A stretch of DNA of 64,000 bases from Alphaproteobacteria bacterium (GCA_015231795.1 JADGAX010000006.1:62001-126000); one strand, 5' to 3'. Positions 39,917-50,272 are shown, counted from the first letter of the stretch. Notes: a model not told the origin generated them from the sequence alone. Made by a program: numbers and translations.

Positions 39917-41094
39917 GAAGAGACGCTCGCACCGTTGCCATCCAACTTCAGCATGCGCACCGCCTTGCCGTCGGGCGTGCAGGTCAGGCCAAGCCGCCCA
40001 TGCTTAAGTTCAAGCGCCAACTGCCCAAAGACTTCGAAGCGCCAGCCATGCAGGGCTGGAACCTGGGCTGTGTCGTCGGCGGCGATGGCCTCCAGATCGG
40101 ATTGGCTGGCCACCAGCTTTTGCGCCACGTCTTCCTTGTCACAGGCGGTTTTCAACAGTACGCGCAGCAATTCGACCAAAGGCCCGATGCCTTTGGGCGG
40201 CTCCGATTTGGGATCGAGGTGCGGGCATTCGGAATCGGGCAGAGCCTGGGCCGCCGCAACGGCCGCCAGCAGGGCTTGGCCCCATTTCCCCTCGGCTTGC
40301 GATCGGGACAGGCCGCGAACCTGGGCCAGTTCATCGATTGATTTGGGCGCGTGCGCCGCAATTTCGACCAGGGATTCGTCGCGGATCACGCGGCCCCTGG
40401 GCAGATCGCGCTCGCGGGCCTCGCGCTCGCGCCAAGCGGCAACCTCGCGCAGAATGGCCAGGAAGCGGGGATTGGTCGAACGCGGCTTCAAGCGCGGCCA
40501 AAACAGCTCGGGCGGCACGATGTAAGTGTCGGGATCGGCCAGTTGTCCCATTTCCTCGGCCACCCAAACCGTGCGCCCCGTCCGTTCCAGCCGGGCGGCC
40601 AGCTTTTCATAGGCGACGCGAAGATAAGTGACGTCGGAAAGCGCATAGGCCAGTTGACGCTCGGACAACGGGCGTCTGGCCCAATCGGTAAAGCGCAGGC
40701 TTTTGTCGATGCGGGCCTTGGCCAGTTTGGCGGCCAGCGTCTCGTAGCCAACGGACTCGCCAAAGCCGCAGACCATGGCCGCTACCTGGGTGTCGAACAG
40801 GGGCGTGGGCACGGCGCCGAACAGATGCAAAAAGATTTCCACGTCCTGCCTAGCGGCATGGAAGACTTTCAGCACATCGGGATTGACCAGCAGTTCGGCC
40901 AAGGAAGACAGATCGACTCCCTCGGCCAAGGGATCGATCACCGCCGCTTCGTCGGGACCCGCGATCTGCACCAAGCACAATTGCGGCCAAAAGGTCTTTT
41001 CGCGGATGAATTCGGTATCCACCGTCACAAAAGCCGCAGAAGCCAGACTGCTGCAAAAGCGCTGCAAATCCTGGGTTGTGGTAATCACTTGCAT
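39913..41094 (-). CDS. rnd: Ribonuclease D
   Basis: A 393-residue 3'-5' exoribonuclease of the DEDD family for tRNA 3' processing. The exonuclease domain (about 1-190) has VDTEFIREKTFW with the first acidic pair, HAARQDVEIF and YALSDVTYLRVAYEKL. One HRDC domain follows at about 215-290. The ATG at 41094 shares its A with the corA stop (TGATG). The long alternative readings upstream run into corA and are not used. Confidence 0.95.
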   Translation of the reverse strand: MQVITTTQDLQRFCSSLASAAFVTVDTEFIREKTFWPQLCLVQIAGPDEAAVIDPLAEGVDLSSLAELLVNPDVLKVFHAARQDVEIFLHLFGAVPTPLFDTQVAAMVCGFGESVGYETLAAKLAKARIDKSLRFTDWARRPLSERQLAYALSDVTYLRVAYEKLAARLERTGRTVWVAEEMGQLADPDTYIVPPELFWPRLKPRSTNPRFLAILREVAAWREREARERDLPRGRVIRDESLVEIAAHAPKSIDELAQVRGLSRSQAEGKWGQALLAAVAAAQALPDSECPHLDPKSEPPKGIGPLVELLRVLLKTACDKEDVAQKLVASQSDLEAIAADDTAQVPALHGWRFEVFGQLALELKHGRLGLTCTPDGKAVRMLKLDGNGASVSS

Positions 41095-42071
41095 CAAAGC
41101 CAGCCACGCCTTTTGAAATAGAGGTAAGGCAGAAAGGCGCACACCACCATCAGCAGCAGCGCCCAGGGATAGCCCAGAACCCAATCCAGTTCCGGCATAT
41201 GCTTGAAGTTCATGCCATACATGCTGGCGATCAGCGTGGGCGGCATCAAGACCACCGCCATCACCGAGAAGATCTTGATGATGGCGTTCTGCTCGATATT
41301 GATCATGCCCAGCGTGGCGTCCAGCAGAAAGGTCACCTTGCTGGAGGTGAAGGTCGCGTGCTCGGACAACGAGCCGATGTCGCGCGTGACCGACTTGACG
41401 CGAATCAGGGTATCGACCTCGTTCCATTCCTCGGTCGCCTGATTGAGGAAGGTCAGCATGCGGCTGATGCCCAACAAGCTGTCTCGGGCCTTGGACGCCA
41501 GATCGCCGCTGCGGCCCACGCGCAGCAGCGTGGCCTGCAAATCCCTGTCCTGGCGCAGCTTGGCGTGGCGGGCGGGAAGCGACGGGCGGAAAATCTCGCG
41601 CGACAGCAATTCCAGATCGCTGCCCACGCGCTCCAGCACGTCGGCCAACCGGTCGACCACGGTTTCGAGAAGCCCCACCAGCACGGCGTCGGCCGAGGGC
41701 GAAATGCCCTTCTGGCGAAGCGCTCGCTGCGGAAAGGTCAGGAAAGGCTGCGGGGTGGCGTGACGCACGGTCACCAAACAGGCACGGGCCAGAATGAAGG
41801 TAACGGCCGTGCTTTCGGGGTGCGGGCCGTCGGCATAGGTCAGGATTGGCGCGGTCAGATAATAGGTGTTGTCTTCCTTGTACAGACGGCTGGTGGCCTC
41901 GATTTCCTGCATCTCCTCGCGGGTCGGCACATCGATGGCCAACAGATTCTGGACGGCCATTTCCTCGTCGCGGGTGGGATCCAGCAGATCGATCCACAAG
42001 GGATGGCGGACCAGGGCCGCCGCATCGCCCCGTTCGAGCCGCTCGTTGGAAGGATAGTAAACTGCCATCAT
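41094..42071 (-). CDS. corA: CorA magnesium/cobalt transporter
   Basis: A 325-residue protein with a large N-terminal cytoplasmic domain and two C-terminal membrane segments. The signature YGMN loop is present in ASMYGMNFKHMPELD near residue 285. The family carries Mg2+, Co2+ and Ni2+ down their gradients. It is the upstream gene of the corA-rnd pair, with the stop and start codons overlapping. Confidence 0.93.
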   Translation of the reverse strand: MMAVYYPSNERLERGDAAALVRHPLWIDLLDPTRDEEMAVQNLLAIDVPTREEMQEIEATSRLYKEDNTYYLTAPILTYADGPHPESTAVTFILARACLVTVRHATPQPFLTFPQRALRQKGISPSADAVLVGLLETVVDRLADVLERVGSDLELLSREIFRPSLPARHAKLRQDRDLQATLLRVGRSGDLASKARDSLLGISRMLTFLNQATEEWNEVDTLIRVKSVTRDIGSLSEHATFTSSKVTFLLDATLGMINIEQNAIIKIFSVMAVVLMPPTLIASMYGMNFKHMPELDWVLGYPWALLLMVVCAFLPYLYFKRRGWL

Positions 42072-42220
42072 GATTGGAACGAACGCCCTATGCCCAAGAA
42101 TTTCACCAATTCCCGCCCGATCCTAGACTCTTTCGACTCCCGGGTCCATCCTTCCGTTCGGCCAAAAGAAGGAGTAAAGTCGGGCGTCAGCGAACCCTTC
42201 GAGCAAGAGGCCTACGACCG

Positions 42221-43246
42221 ATGCTCTGCCCAGCCCGTAATGCATTCCTGGGGCTGTTTCTGTTTTTCGCGCTCTGGTCGCCCTGTGCTTTCGCCCAGGC
42301 GGGGGTGCCCGTTCTGCGCATCTCGACCGAGAATTCAGAAGATCATGTTCAGTCCATCGCCGTGGCTGGCTTCATCGAGCAGTTGAAGCGAAGGGCTGGG
42401 GATTCGCTGGCCGTCGAATTCCATCCATCGGCCCGTCTGTTTCGCGACCGCGACGTGGTGCGCGCCCTCGAACAGGGGCGCATCGAGATGGCGGTTCCCG
42501 GCGTCTGGCAGTTGGACCGTTTCGTGCCTGACGCGGGATTGAGCTTCCTGCCGCTCGCTTACGGCCTGGACGAGGCGCGCATCGACAAGCTGCGCGACGG
42601 CAAGATCGGCGCCGACATCAACAGGCGTATCGAGGACAATCTGGGCGTCAAGGTTCTTGGCCGCTGGATCGATTTGGGGGCAGCGCATCTGTTCACGCTG
42701 CGAGCGCGCGTGCGCAAGATCGAGGACATTTCCGGCCTGACCATCCGCACGCCCGGCGGCGAAGCCAGCGCGCTTCGCCTGATCGCTCAGGGCGCCAAGC
42801 CGGTTGCCGTCCCCTGGCCGGATCTGCCGAACGCCTTGAAGGGCCGCTATCTCGATGGACTGGTGACCACGTCGGAAACGGCGGCCAGCGCCAAGCTGTG
42901 GGAACTGGGGGTACGCTATCTTTACGAAGACCGCGCCTATTTCGCCCAATATGTTCCCATGGTCTCGGGGCCATTCTGGAACCGTCTGCACCCCGACTTG
43001 AAATCGGCCATCCAGGATGCCTGGGAAGCGAATGTCGACATGGCGCGCCAAGCCGCAAGGCAGGCCCAGGCCCAAGCTCGCGCCGTATTGAGGGCCAATG
43101 GGGTGACGATCACCACGCCATCGCCCGAGGAATTGGACAAGTCCCGCAGGCTGCTGATGCAACAGCAGCCGACTATGGTCAAGACCCTGGGCATCGATCC
43201 CTTACTGGTTAAACAGGCAGAGCAGTTGCTGGAGGGGTCGCCATGA
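42221..43246 (+). CDS. DctP-family periplasmic solute-binding protein
   Basis: A 341-residue protein. A signal peptide (about 1-26, ending CAFAQ) is followed by a TRAP-type binding fold with LRISTENSEDHVQSIAV and the VKVLGRWIDLGA region. No dctQ or dctM transporter genes are adjacent. Instead its stop overlaps the start of a large sensor kinase (ATGA), so it probably acts as a periplasmic ligand detector rather than a transporter subunit. The ATG at 42221 gives a clean signal peptide with AGAGG upstream. The ligand is unknown. Confidence 0.8.
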   Translation: MLCPARNAFLGLFLFFALWSPCAFAQAGVPVLRISTENSEDHVQSIAVAGFIEQLKRRAGDSLAVEFHPSARLFRDRDVVRALEQGRIEMAVPGVWQLDRFVPDAGLSFLPLAYGLDEARIDKLRDGKIGADINRRIEDNLGVKVLGRWIDLGAAHLFTLRARVRKIEDISGLTIRTPGGEASALRLIAQGAKPVAVPWPDLPNALKGRYLDGLVTTSETAASAKLWELGVRYLYEDRAYFAQYVPMVSGPFWNRLHPDLKSAIQDAWEANVDMARQAARQAQAQARAVLRANGVTITTPSPEELDKSRRLLMQQQPTMVKTLGIDPLLVKQAEQLLEGSP

Positions 43247-45675
43247 CGCCCCTCGACCTTCGTCAGAAACGCCCAGCCTTAATCAATTTCCTTCTGATCG
43301 CCGCCGGTTCCGGCATCATGACGGCGGCCTTGATCGGGTTGTTGCTGAACGGCCTCTACCTGCAGAAAACAGCCATCTTCGACAGCGCCCGCCACAGCTC
43401 CGAGCTGAGGGCGCGCATGATGGGTGACCATGCCGCCAGAACCTTGGAGGCGGTGGACCTGATGCTGTTCAGCCTAGCCAGCGAGTTGGGCAAGGCGACC
43501 GCCAGCCCGCAGCCGGAACTGGCTCGTCAGAAATTGCACGAGCGGCTGCTGTTCCTGCCCCAGGCGGTGACCTTGTCGCTTTACGACGCCAAGGGCGAGC
43601 TGATCGCCGACGCCAAACGGCTGGACGCCAAGGAAAACGTATCCGATCAAACCTTCTTCCACCGCCACAGCCACGACGGAGCGCTGTTCTATCTGGAAGG
43701 CCCCCTGCCCAGACGCTTTGATTCGTCGGGCCGCGAATCCATCCGCCTGTCGCGCCTGATCGACAAAGGCAACGGGCAATTCCTGGGAGTCTTGCTGGCC
43801 GAGATCGACCCCGGTTTCTTTCGCGCCTTCTACCGCGAGGAAGACCCGCTGGGGCAGGACCATATCGCCTTGCTTGATACCCAGAACCGCATCCTGGCTT
43901 CCGAACAACCCAGCCTTATGCCGTCCGGCGCCGATTACTCGAAGCTGCCCCTGTTGAAGGGAATGGCGTTTCCCAAACAAGCGATGAGCGGGCTGCAAAG
44001 GCTCGAGAACGACGAGTTGCTGGCCGCCTTTTACCAAGTCAACGACTTCCCGTTGCGCCTTGCCATTCTGCTCGACAAGCCATCGTTGCTGTTCCAGTGG
44101 GAACAGACGGCCCAGAAAACGACCTTCGTCATTCTAGGTCTGATCCTGACCTATTTATGTTCGCTGGTTCTGATCGGCCTTTTGCTGCAACGGCGCCAAG
44201 CCGCCGAAATGGCCCTGCGCGTCAGCGAGGCGCATCTTCGGGCCATTCACGACACCACCGACATCGGGATCGTCCGCACCGACCCCAAACGGCGCATCCT
44301 GGCCGTCAATCCGGCCTTCGCAAAGATGCTGGGAGCGCTGCCCGAGGAATTGGTGGGCCGGGACATCATCGACTTTACCCATCCCGAGGACGCCATCGCC
44401 AGCAAGGCCAAATTCCAAGACCTTCAAGACGGTCGACTTCGCCGCTACAGCTTGGAAAAACGCTACCGCCGCCAAGATACCGGCGCCACGGTCTGGGCGC
44501 GCGTCAGCGTCGTCTCGGTTCAGCAAGACGACCAGCCCATCCTGACTTTCGCCATGGTCGAGGACATCACCGACGCCAGACGATCCAAGGACACGATCGA
44601 AGCGTTGCTCAGGCGCAGCCAGTTACTGCTAAGCGCGGTCGGCGAAGGCATTCTGGGGCTGGACGCCTCGGGCCGCGTGGCCTTCGTCAATCCGGCCGCC
44701 GAGAAACTGCTGGGCTACCGCGCCCAGGACATGATCGGCAAGAAAAGCCACAAGCTGGTGCATCACCATCACGCCGACGGATCGCCGCACGAGGAATCGA
44801 CCTGCCCGATGCATGTCGTGCTTGCCGACGGCAAGCCGCAATTGGTCGGCAACGACGTTTTCTGGCGCAAGGACAGGACGATGATGCCGGTTGAATATGT
44901 CGCCACGCCGATGATCGCGGGTTCGGGCATCGAGGGCGCCGTCATCGCCTTTCGCGACATTTCGCGCCGACTGGAAGCCGACAACGAAATCAAGCGCTCG
45001 AACGCGGAACTCGAGCAATTCGCCTACGCCGTTTCGCACGATCTGCAAGAACCGCTGCGCATGGTGGCCAGCTATGTGCAGCTGTTGGGACGACGCTATC
45101 AGGGCAAGCTGGACAAGGACGCTGACGACTTCATCGGCTTTGCCGTCGATGGCGCCAAGCGCATGCAGCAGATGATCACCGACCTGCTCGAATATTCGCG
45201 CATCCAGCGCAAGGGCAGTCCCATGACCCTGGTCGACCTGAATCAACCCTTGCAATCGGCCCTGTTGAATCTCGATCTGTCTATTGGCGAGAACAAGGCG
45301 CAAGTCGCCGTGGACACACCCTTGCCAACGGTCAAGGCCGATGCCGCCCAGATGGCCCGCCTGTTCCAGAACCTGATCGGCAATGCGCTGAAGTACCGCG
45401 ACAAGTCGCGTCCGCCCGAGATCCATGTCGCCGCCAAGCGTGAAGACATGTTCTGGATCGTCAGCGTCTCCGACAACGGCATCGGCATCGACCCCCAATA
45501 TTTCGACCGCATCTTTCAAATTTTTCAGCGCCTGCACGGACGCGATGCCTATCCCGGCACCGGCATCGGTTTGGCCGTCTGCAGACGTATCGTTGAGCGC
45601 CACGGTGGGAAAATCTGGCTCGAGTCAGAACCTGGAAAAGGCTCGATCTTTTTCCTTTCGCTGCCGGTCGCTTGA
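43243..45675 (+). CDS. Membrane sensor histidine kinase coupled to a DctP protein
   Basis: An 810-residue kinase. Membrane segments lie at about 14-38 and 290-312 and enclose a periplasmic Cache-like domain of about 250 residues. Two PAS domains follow (about 330-450 and 455-580). The HisKA box YAVSHDLQEPLRM has its His near 600, and the HATPase domain has NGIGIDPQYFDRIF and a GTGIGLAVC loop. There is no receiver. It overlaps the DctP-type gene by ATGA, which suggests a two-part sensor in which the binding protein reports ligand to the Cache domain. No response regulator is adjacent. Confidence 0.85.
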   Translation: MTPLDLRQKRPALINFLLIAAGSGIMTAALIGLLLNGLYLQKTAIFDSARHSSELRARMMGDHAARTLEAVDLMLFSLASELGKATASPQPELARQKLHERLLFLPQAVTLSLYDAKGELIADAKRLDAKENVSDQTFFHRHSHDGALFYLEGPLPRRFDSSGRESIRLSRLIDKGNGQFLGVLLAEIDPGFFRAFYREEDPLGQDHIALLDTQNRILASEQPSLMPSGADYSKLPLLKGMAFPKQAMSGLQRLENDELLAAFYQVNDFPLRLAILLDKPSLLFQWEQTAQKTTFVILGLILTYLCSLVLIGLLLQRRQAAEMALRVSEAHLRAIHDTTDIGIVRTDPKRRILAVNPAFAKMLGALPEELVGRDIIDFTHPEDAIASKAKFQDLQDGRLRRYSLEKRYRRQDTGATVWARVSVVSVQQDDQPILTFAMVEDITDARRSKDTIEALLRRSQLLLSAVGEGILGLDASGRVAFVNPAAEKLLGYRAQDMIGKKSHKLVHHHHADGSPHEESTCPMHVVLADGKPQLVGNDVFWRKDRTMMPVEYVATPMIAGSGIEGAVIAFRDISRRLEADNEIKRSNAELEQFAYAVSHDLQEPLRMVASYVQLLGRRYQGKLDKDADDFIGFAVDGAKRMQQMITDLLEYSRIQRKGSPMTLVDLNQPLQSALLNLDLSIGENKAQVAVDTPLPTVKADAAQMARLFQNLIGNALKYRDKSRPPEIHVAAKREDMFWIVSVSDNGIGIDPQYFDRIFQIFQRLHGRDAYPGTGIGLAVCRRIVERHGGKIWLESEPGKGSIFFLSLPVA

Positions 45676-45885
45676 GCGCCCGCCTTAGCTATTATTTTAT
45701 TCTCATTTATTTTCAATTTTATTTAAATCCAGTTTAGAAGAGATCGACTATCTCTTTGGTTATATTGCGCAAACTCTATTCGGGGTATAGATTGAAACTT
45801 CGCTGTAACACGGCGCCCTGAAAACGACGCCTTGAAATAAGGCTCTCACGTCGATCCCGGCAAGCGAGAGCAAGAAGAGCAAGAA
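45676..45885. other. AT-rich spacer between the two kinase genes
   Basis: The 210-base spacer contains a T/A-rich stretch at 45690-45735 and a small inverted repeat AGAGAT-CGACT-ATCTCT without a strong T-run. A TATAGAT sequence near 45787 could be a -10. A GCGAGAG tract precedes the haem-kinase ATG. No ORF or strong terminator is visible. Confidence 0.4.
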
Positions 45886-47424
45886 ATGCGTTCGGAACAG
45901 TCAAAGACTGTTGGCAATGGAAAACGGCGGATGCCGTTGGCGATTTTTACCCTGATCTTGCTGGTGTGGACGTTGGTGGCCTGTCTGTCGGCCTACAGCA
46001 ATCATGCCCAACTGAAACAGAACTTCCACGCCCTGGCCCGCGAGCGCGGCCAAAGCCTGTTCGACCTGATGGAAGTGACGCGGGAATGGAACGCCCGCCA
46101 TGGCGGCATCTATGCGCCTGTCTCGTCCCAGAACCAGCCCAACCCGTTTCTGGACGTGCCCAAGCGCGATCTGAAGGCTGACGGCCTGGATCTGACCATG
46201 GTCAATCCGGCCTATATGACCCGCCAGATTTCGGAACTCGCCCAGTTGCGCGGCGGCATCGCCTTTCACATCACCAGCCGCAAGCCGATCCGCCCCGCCA
46301 ATGCGCCCGACGAGTGGGAAAGCATGGCTCTGAAGGCTTTTGAAACCGATAGAACGCCTTTTCTGGAACAGGTGGGATCGGGAGAGAACGCCCAGTTCCG
46401 CTTCATGGCGCCCTTGATCGTCAAGGAGTCCTGCCTCAATTGCCATGCGGCGCAGGCCTACAAGTTGGGCGACGTGCGCGGCGGCATCAGCGTGACCATG
46501 CCGGCCGCATCCACCCTGGCCGCGATTGAAAAGGAAACCCTGCGCATGCTGGTTCAGCATGGCGCGGCCTATGTCGTCATTTCCGGCCTGATGGTTCTTT
46601 TATATTTGCGCGCCCAGGCGCATATCAGAACCCTGGACGAGACGGCGCGCATCCAAGAGGATCTGGTCAAGACGCGTACGCAAGAACTGCTTGAGGCGAA
46701 TGCGGCGCTTGGGCGTTCGAATGCGGAGCTTGAGCAATTCGCCTATGCCGTCTCGCACGATTTGCAAGAGCCGCTGCGCATGGTGGCCAGCTATGTGCAA
46801 TTGCTGGGGCGGCGCTATCAAAGCAAGCTGGACGAAGACGCCGACGCCTTTATCGGCTATGCCTCCGATGGCGCCAAGCGCATGCAGCAGATGATTACCG
46901 ATCTGCTGGAATTTTCCAGGGTGCAGACCAAGAACGATCCATTCTTGCCGGTGGCGATGGACAAGGCGTTGGATCTGGCGCTGGGCAATCTCGATCTGGT
47001 CTTGAAGGAGACGCAATGCCGCATCGAGGCCGACCGCGCCAGCCTGCCGCTGGTTTACGGCGACAAAGGCCAGTTGAGCCGCCTGTTCCAGAACCTGATC
47101 GGCAACGCCGTCAAATACCGCGACCCGGCCAGAGCGCCGCATATCAGCATCAAGGCCGAACGCCAGGATGGCTTCTGGACCTTTTCCGTCCAGGACAACG
47201 GCATCGGCATCGAACCCCAGCATTTCGAACGCATCTTTCGCGTCTTTCAACGCCTGCATGGGCGGGGAACCTATGAAGGCAACGGCATCGGCCTGGCGAT
47301 CTGCAAAAAGATCGTCGAGCGCCATGGCGGGCGCATCTGGGTGGAATCGAAACCCGGCCAGGGCACCTGCTTCTACTTCACCCTGCCCGGCTATAGCGGA
47401 CAAATCGCCAAGGCAGGGGAGTGA
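45886..47424 (+). CDS. Sensor histidine kinase with a CxxCH haem-binding periplasmic domain
   Basis: A 512-residue kinase. Membrane segments at about 18-36 and 226-243 enclose a periplasmic DUF3365/Tll0287-like domain carrying CLNCH at residues 183-187, the covalent haem c motif. A short coiled coil precedes HisKA (YAVSHDLQEPLRM, His near 290) and HATPase (DNGIGIEPQHFERIF). The kinase core is nearly the same as that of the upstream kinase, pointing to duplication of the catalytic half with different sensors. Redox or gas sensing is a likely role, an inference from the haem site. Confidence 0.88.
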   Translation: MRSEQSKTVGNGKRRMPLAIFTLILLVWTLVACLSAYSNHAQLKQNFHALARERGQSLFDLMEVTREWNARHGGIYAPVSSQNQPNPFLDVPKRDLKADGLDLTMVNPAYMTRQISELAQLRGGIAFHITSRKPIRPANAPDEWESMALKAFETDRTPFLEQVGSGENAQFRFMAPLIVKESCLNCHAAQAYKLGDVRGGISVTMPAASTLAAIEKETLRMLVQHGAAYVVISGLMVLLYLRAQAHIRTLDETARIQEDLVKTRTQELLEANAALGRSNAELEQFAYAVSHDLQEPLRMVASYVQLLGRRYQSKLDEDADAFIGYASDGAKRMQQMITDLLEFSRVQTKNDPFLPVAMDKALDLALGNLDLVLKETQCRIEADRASLPLVYGDKGQLSRLFQNLIGNAVKYRDPARAPHISIKAERQDGFWTFSVQDNGIGIEPQHFERIFRVFQRLHGRGTYEGNGIGLAICKKIVERHGGRIWVESKPGQGTCFYFTLPGYSGQIAKAGE

Positions 47425-47449
47425 GGATTGGTGGTGGGGGCGATGCGCT

Positions 47450-47523
47450 TGGAGCGGGTGAAGGGAATCGAACCCTCGTCGTAAGCTTGGGAAGCTTCTG
47501 CTCTACCATTGAGCTACACCCGC
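47450..47523 (-). tRNA. tRNA-Gly (anticodon CCC)
   Basis: On the minus strand the acceptor stem is GCGGGTG with CACCCGC, the anticodon loop TTCCCAA gives CCC, and the T arm is GAGGG-TTCGATT-CCCTT. The discriminator is T and CCA is encoded. The top anticodon pair is a G-A mismatch but the rest of the cloverleaf is regular. Confidence 0.93.
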
Positions 47524-47724
47524 AGGATGGCCCGGGAGAATAGGGGGTTCGGTCCTTTTGGGCAAGGGGGCAGGCCGGGCAATTTCCCGGTCGTTATGGC
47601 CTGGCTTCCTGGGCGGTTTGTGCCCCTCACCCCCCCGATTTCCCGCCCCAAGCGGTTGACAGGCGGCTTTCAGGGGCTATCTTGGCCCCCAGTTCGCCAA
47701 CCATAGAAAAAACAAGGACCCGCC

Positions 47725-48567
47725 ATGGATACCGCCCGGCTTGCCGCCGACATCGAAAGCGCTTGGGAAGCGCGCGACACCCTCACCATCGCCACCACCG
47801 GCCCGATGCGCGATTGCGTCAACGCAGCGCTTGAGGGCCTTGATGCGGGGCTGCTGCGGGTGGCGGAAAAGAAGGACGGGACCTGGATCGTCCATCAATG
47901 GGTGAAGAAGGCGGTTTTGCTGTCCTTTCGCCTGAACGACATCGAGCCGATCCCGGGCGCTCCGGGTGGCGCCACTTGGTACGACAAGGTGCCCAGCAAG
48001 TTCGAAGGCTGGGACAAGGCTCGTTTCAAGCAGGCCGGTTTCAGGGCGGTGCCCGGCTCGATCGTGCGCCGTTCGGCCTATATCGCGCCCGGCGTGGTCT
48101 TGATGCCCAGCTTCGTCAATCTGGGGGCCAGGGTCGACGCCAACACCATGGTCGATACCTGGGCCACCGTGGGGTCTTGCGCCCAGATCGGCAAGAACGT
48201 GCATCTATCGGGCGGGGCGGGGATCGGCGGCGTGCTGGAACCTTTGCAGGCCGGCCCGGTGATCATCGAGGATAATTGCTTCATCGGCGCCAGGGCCGAA
48301 GTGGCCGAGGGCGTGATCGTGGAAGAAGGGGCGGTGCTCAGCATGGGCGTCTATCTGGGCGCTTCCACCCGCATCATCGACCGCGCCACCGGCGAAGTGT
48401 TCATGGGCCGGGTCCCCGCCTATTCGGTGGTGGTGCCGGGCGCCCTTCCCGGCAAAACCCTGCCCGATGGCGCACCCGGACCCAGCCTGTATTGCGCCGT
48501 CATCGTCAAGCGCGTCGATGAAAGAACCCGCTCCAAAGTGTCCATCAACGAGTTGTTGCGCGATTGA
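47725..48567 (+). CDS. dapD: Tetrahydrodipicolinate N-succinyltransferase DapD
   Basis: A 280-residue enzyme of the succinylase branch of lysine and diaminopimelate synthesis, using succinyl-CoA. The left-handed beta-helix hexapeptide repeats run from about residue 110 to 235 ([19 protein letters not shown] and following). The N-terminal helical domain and C-terminal tail match the family. AAGGAC precedes the ATG. It is the first gene of dapD-dapE and overlaps dapE by 4 bases. Confidence 0.97.
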   Translation: MDTARLAADIESAWEARDTLTIATTGPMRDCVNAALEGLDAGLLRVAEKKDGTWIVHQWVKKAVLLSFRLNDIEPIPGAPGGATWYDKVPSKFEGWDKARFKQAGFRAVPGSIVRRSAYIAPGVVLMPSFVNLGARVDANTMVDTWATVGSCAQIGKNVHLSGGAGIGGVLEPLQAGPVIIEDNCFIGARAEVAEGVIVEEGAVLSMGVYLGASTRIIDRATGEVFMGRVPAYSVVVPGALPGKTLPDGAPGPSLYCAVIVKRVDERTRSKVSINELLRD

Positions 48568-49691
48568 CCGACCTTTCAGCCCCCCTGGGCCTGGCCCGCG
48601 ATCTGATCCAAAGGCGCAGCATCACGCCCCAGGACGATGGCTGCCTGGAAGTGCTGAAACGGGCGCTGACCGAGCTGGGCTTTACCTGCCACGATCTGCC
48701 CTTCGGCGAGGTGCGCAATCTGTACGCCCGGCGCGGAAGCGCCAGCCCGCATTTCTGCTTTGCGGGCCATACCGATGTGGTGCCGCCGGGCCAGGGCTGG
48801 AGCGTCGATCCCTTTGAAGCCCAACTGGTGGATGGGGTTCTGTTTGGGCGCGGCGCGGTGGATATGAAGAGCGCCATCGCCTGTTTCGTGGCCGCCGTGG
48901 CGCGCCTGGGAGATGGGCATCCCGGCTCGATCAGCCTGCTGATCACCGGCGACGAGGAGGGGGTCGCCACCCACGGCACGGTCAAGGTGCTGGACTGGAT
49001 GAATGCAAAGGGCGAAACGCCGGATTGCTGCTTGGTCGGCGAACCCACCAATCCCAAAAGCATCGGCGACGCCGTAAAGGTGGGACGGCGCGGCAGCCTG
49101 AATGGCCGTTTGACCGTGAACGGCATTCAAGGTCACGCCGCCTATCCGCATCTGGCCGACAATCCCCTGCCCCGGTTGCTGCGGATTTTGACGGCCCTGA
49201 CCGCCAACCCGCTGGATCAGGGATCGGCGCAATTCGAACCCTCAACCTTCACGCTGACCACCATCGACACCGGCAACGCGGCCACCAACGTCATTCCCGC
49301 GCAGGCCAAGGCGGGCTTCAACATCCGCTTCAACGATCTGCACAGTTCCGCCTCGCTTGACGCTTGGCTGCGCAAAACCATCGCCGAGGCTGGCGGCGAC
49401 GCGGATTGGAAGCTGGACATCGAAGTATCGGGCGAATCATTCCTCACCCCTCAGGGGCCGTTCGTCGATGCGGTGTGCGACGCCATCAAGGACGTCACCG
49501 GCAAAAATCCCGAGCGCTCGACATCGGGCGGCACGTCGGACGCCAGATTCATCACCCGTCATTGCCCGGTGATCGAGTTCGGCCTGGGCGGAGCCACCAT
49601 GCATAAATCCGACGAGCGCGTGCCGCTTGACGATTTGGAAAGCCTGACCCTGATTTATCGACGCGTGCTGGAACGGGTGTTGGCATCATGA
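48564..49691 (+). CDS. dapE: Succinyl-diaminopimelate desuccinylase DapE
   Basis: A 375-residue M20-family metallopeptidase that releases succinate from N-succinyl-LL-DAP. Metal-ligand motifs include [13 protein letters not shown] (His), [12 protein letters not shown] (Asp) and ITGDEEG (Glu pair), with a C-terminal His in [10 protein letters not shown]. The start is TTG at 48564, overlapping the dapD stop, which is the only start giving the family N-terminus. It is coupled to both neighbours. Confidence 0.96.
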   Translation: MTDLSAPLGLARDLIQRRSITPQDDGCLEVLKRALTELGFTCHDLPFGEVRNLYARRGSASPHFCFAGHTDVVPPGQGWSVDPFEAQLVDGVLFGRGAVDMKSAIACFVAAVARLGDGHPGSISLLITGDEEGVATHGTVKVLDWMNAKGETPDCCLVGEPTNPKSIGDAVKVGRRGSLNGRLTVNGIQGHAAYPHLADNPLPRLLRILTALTANPLDQGSAQFEPSTFTLTTIDTGNAATNVIPAQAKAGFNIRFNDLHSSASLDAWLRKTIAEAGGDADWKLDIEVSGESFLTPQGPFVDAVCDAIKDVTGKNPERSTSGGTSDARFITRHCPVIEFGLGGATMHKSDERVPLDDLESLTLIYRRVLERVLAS

Positions 49692-50272
49692 ACCCCCAAA
49701 CCAAGGCGGAATTCGGACGCGGCCTGCTGGCCGCTTGGCTGACCGCCAAGGGCGACCCCAAGGGCGCTCTGCTGGTTTCGGGCAGCTTCGCAGAATGCAA
49801 ACGCTCGTTCTTCGCGGCCCTGGTCGCCCTGCCCGGCATGCTGGCCCTGATCTCCTTCAAGCTGGACGCCTTGGAGAACATGGACGGGCTGCGCTATCTG
49901 GTGGTGGAACTGATCTCATACGTCATGGGCTGGTCGGCCTTCCCGCTGGTGGCCTTTGGCGTATCGCGCCAGATCGGGCGCCTCCATCTTTGGGCGCGCT
50001 ACATCACGGTGTACAACTGGGCCAGCGTCATCATCCTGGCCGTCACCATCCCCGTCACCTTGCTGATCAATTCGCCCTCGTTTGCCAATGCGTTGGGGGG
50101 AACGCTGAGCCTGATGACCTTGGTCATGATCATCGGCTATGAATGGCGGCTGGCCCGTCTGGTCTTGCAGGCCAGCCCCTGGCAGACGGGTTTCCTGATC
50201 GCGCTGGACCTGCTGCTGTCCTTCGCCATCGAAAGCATGAGCCACACGCTGGCCCTGGGCAACGCCCTCTAA
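49688..50272 (+). CDS. Uncharacterised four-to-five-segment membrane protein
   Basis: I do not recognise this 194-residue protein. It has a short cytoplasmic N-terminus and about five membrane segments from residue 40 on, with conserved-looking [17 protein letters not shown]. Its ATG overlaps the dapE stop (ATGA), so it is expressed with the lysine genes; similar small membrane proteins follow dapE in some alphaproteobacteria, but I cannot name a function. It converges with the next gene with a 4-base stop overlap. Confidence 0.65.
   Translation: MNPQTKAEFGRGLLAAWLTAKGDPKGALLVSGSFAECKRSFFAALVALPGMLALISFKLDALENMDGLRYLVVELISYVMGWSAFPLVAFGVSRQIGRLHLWARYITVYNWASVIILAVTIPVTLLINSPSFANALGGTLSLMTLVMIIGYEWRLARLVLQASPWQTGFLIALDLLLSFAIESMSHTLALGNAL

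Noticed and set aside
47525-47724. Possible gene between tRNA-Gly and dapD
   Set aside because: No frame with a start, ribosome site and plausible composition; it looks like plain spacer.
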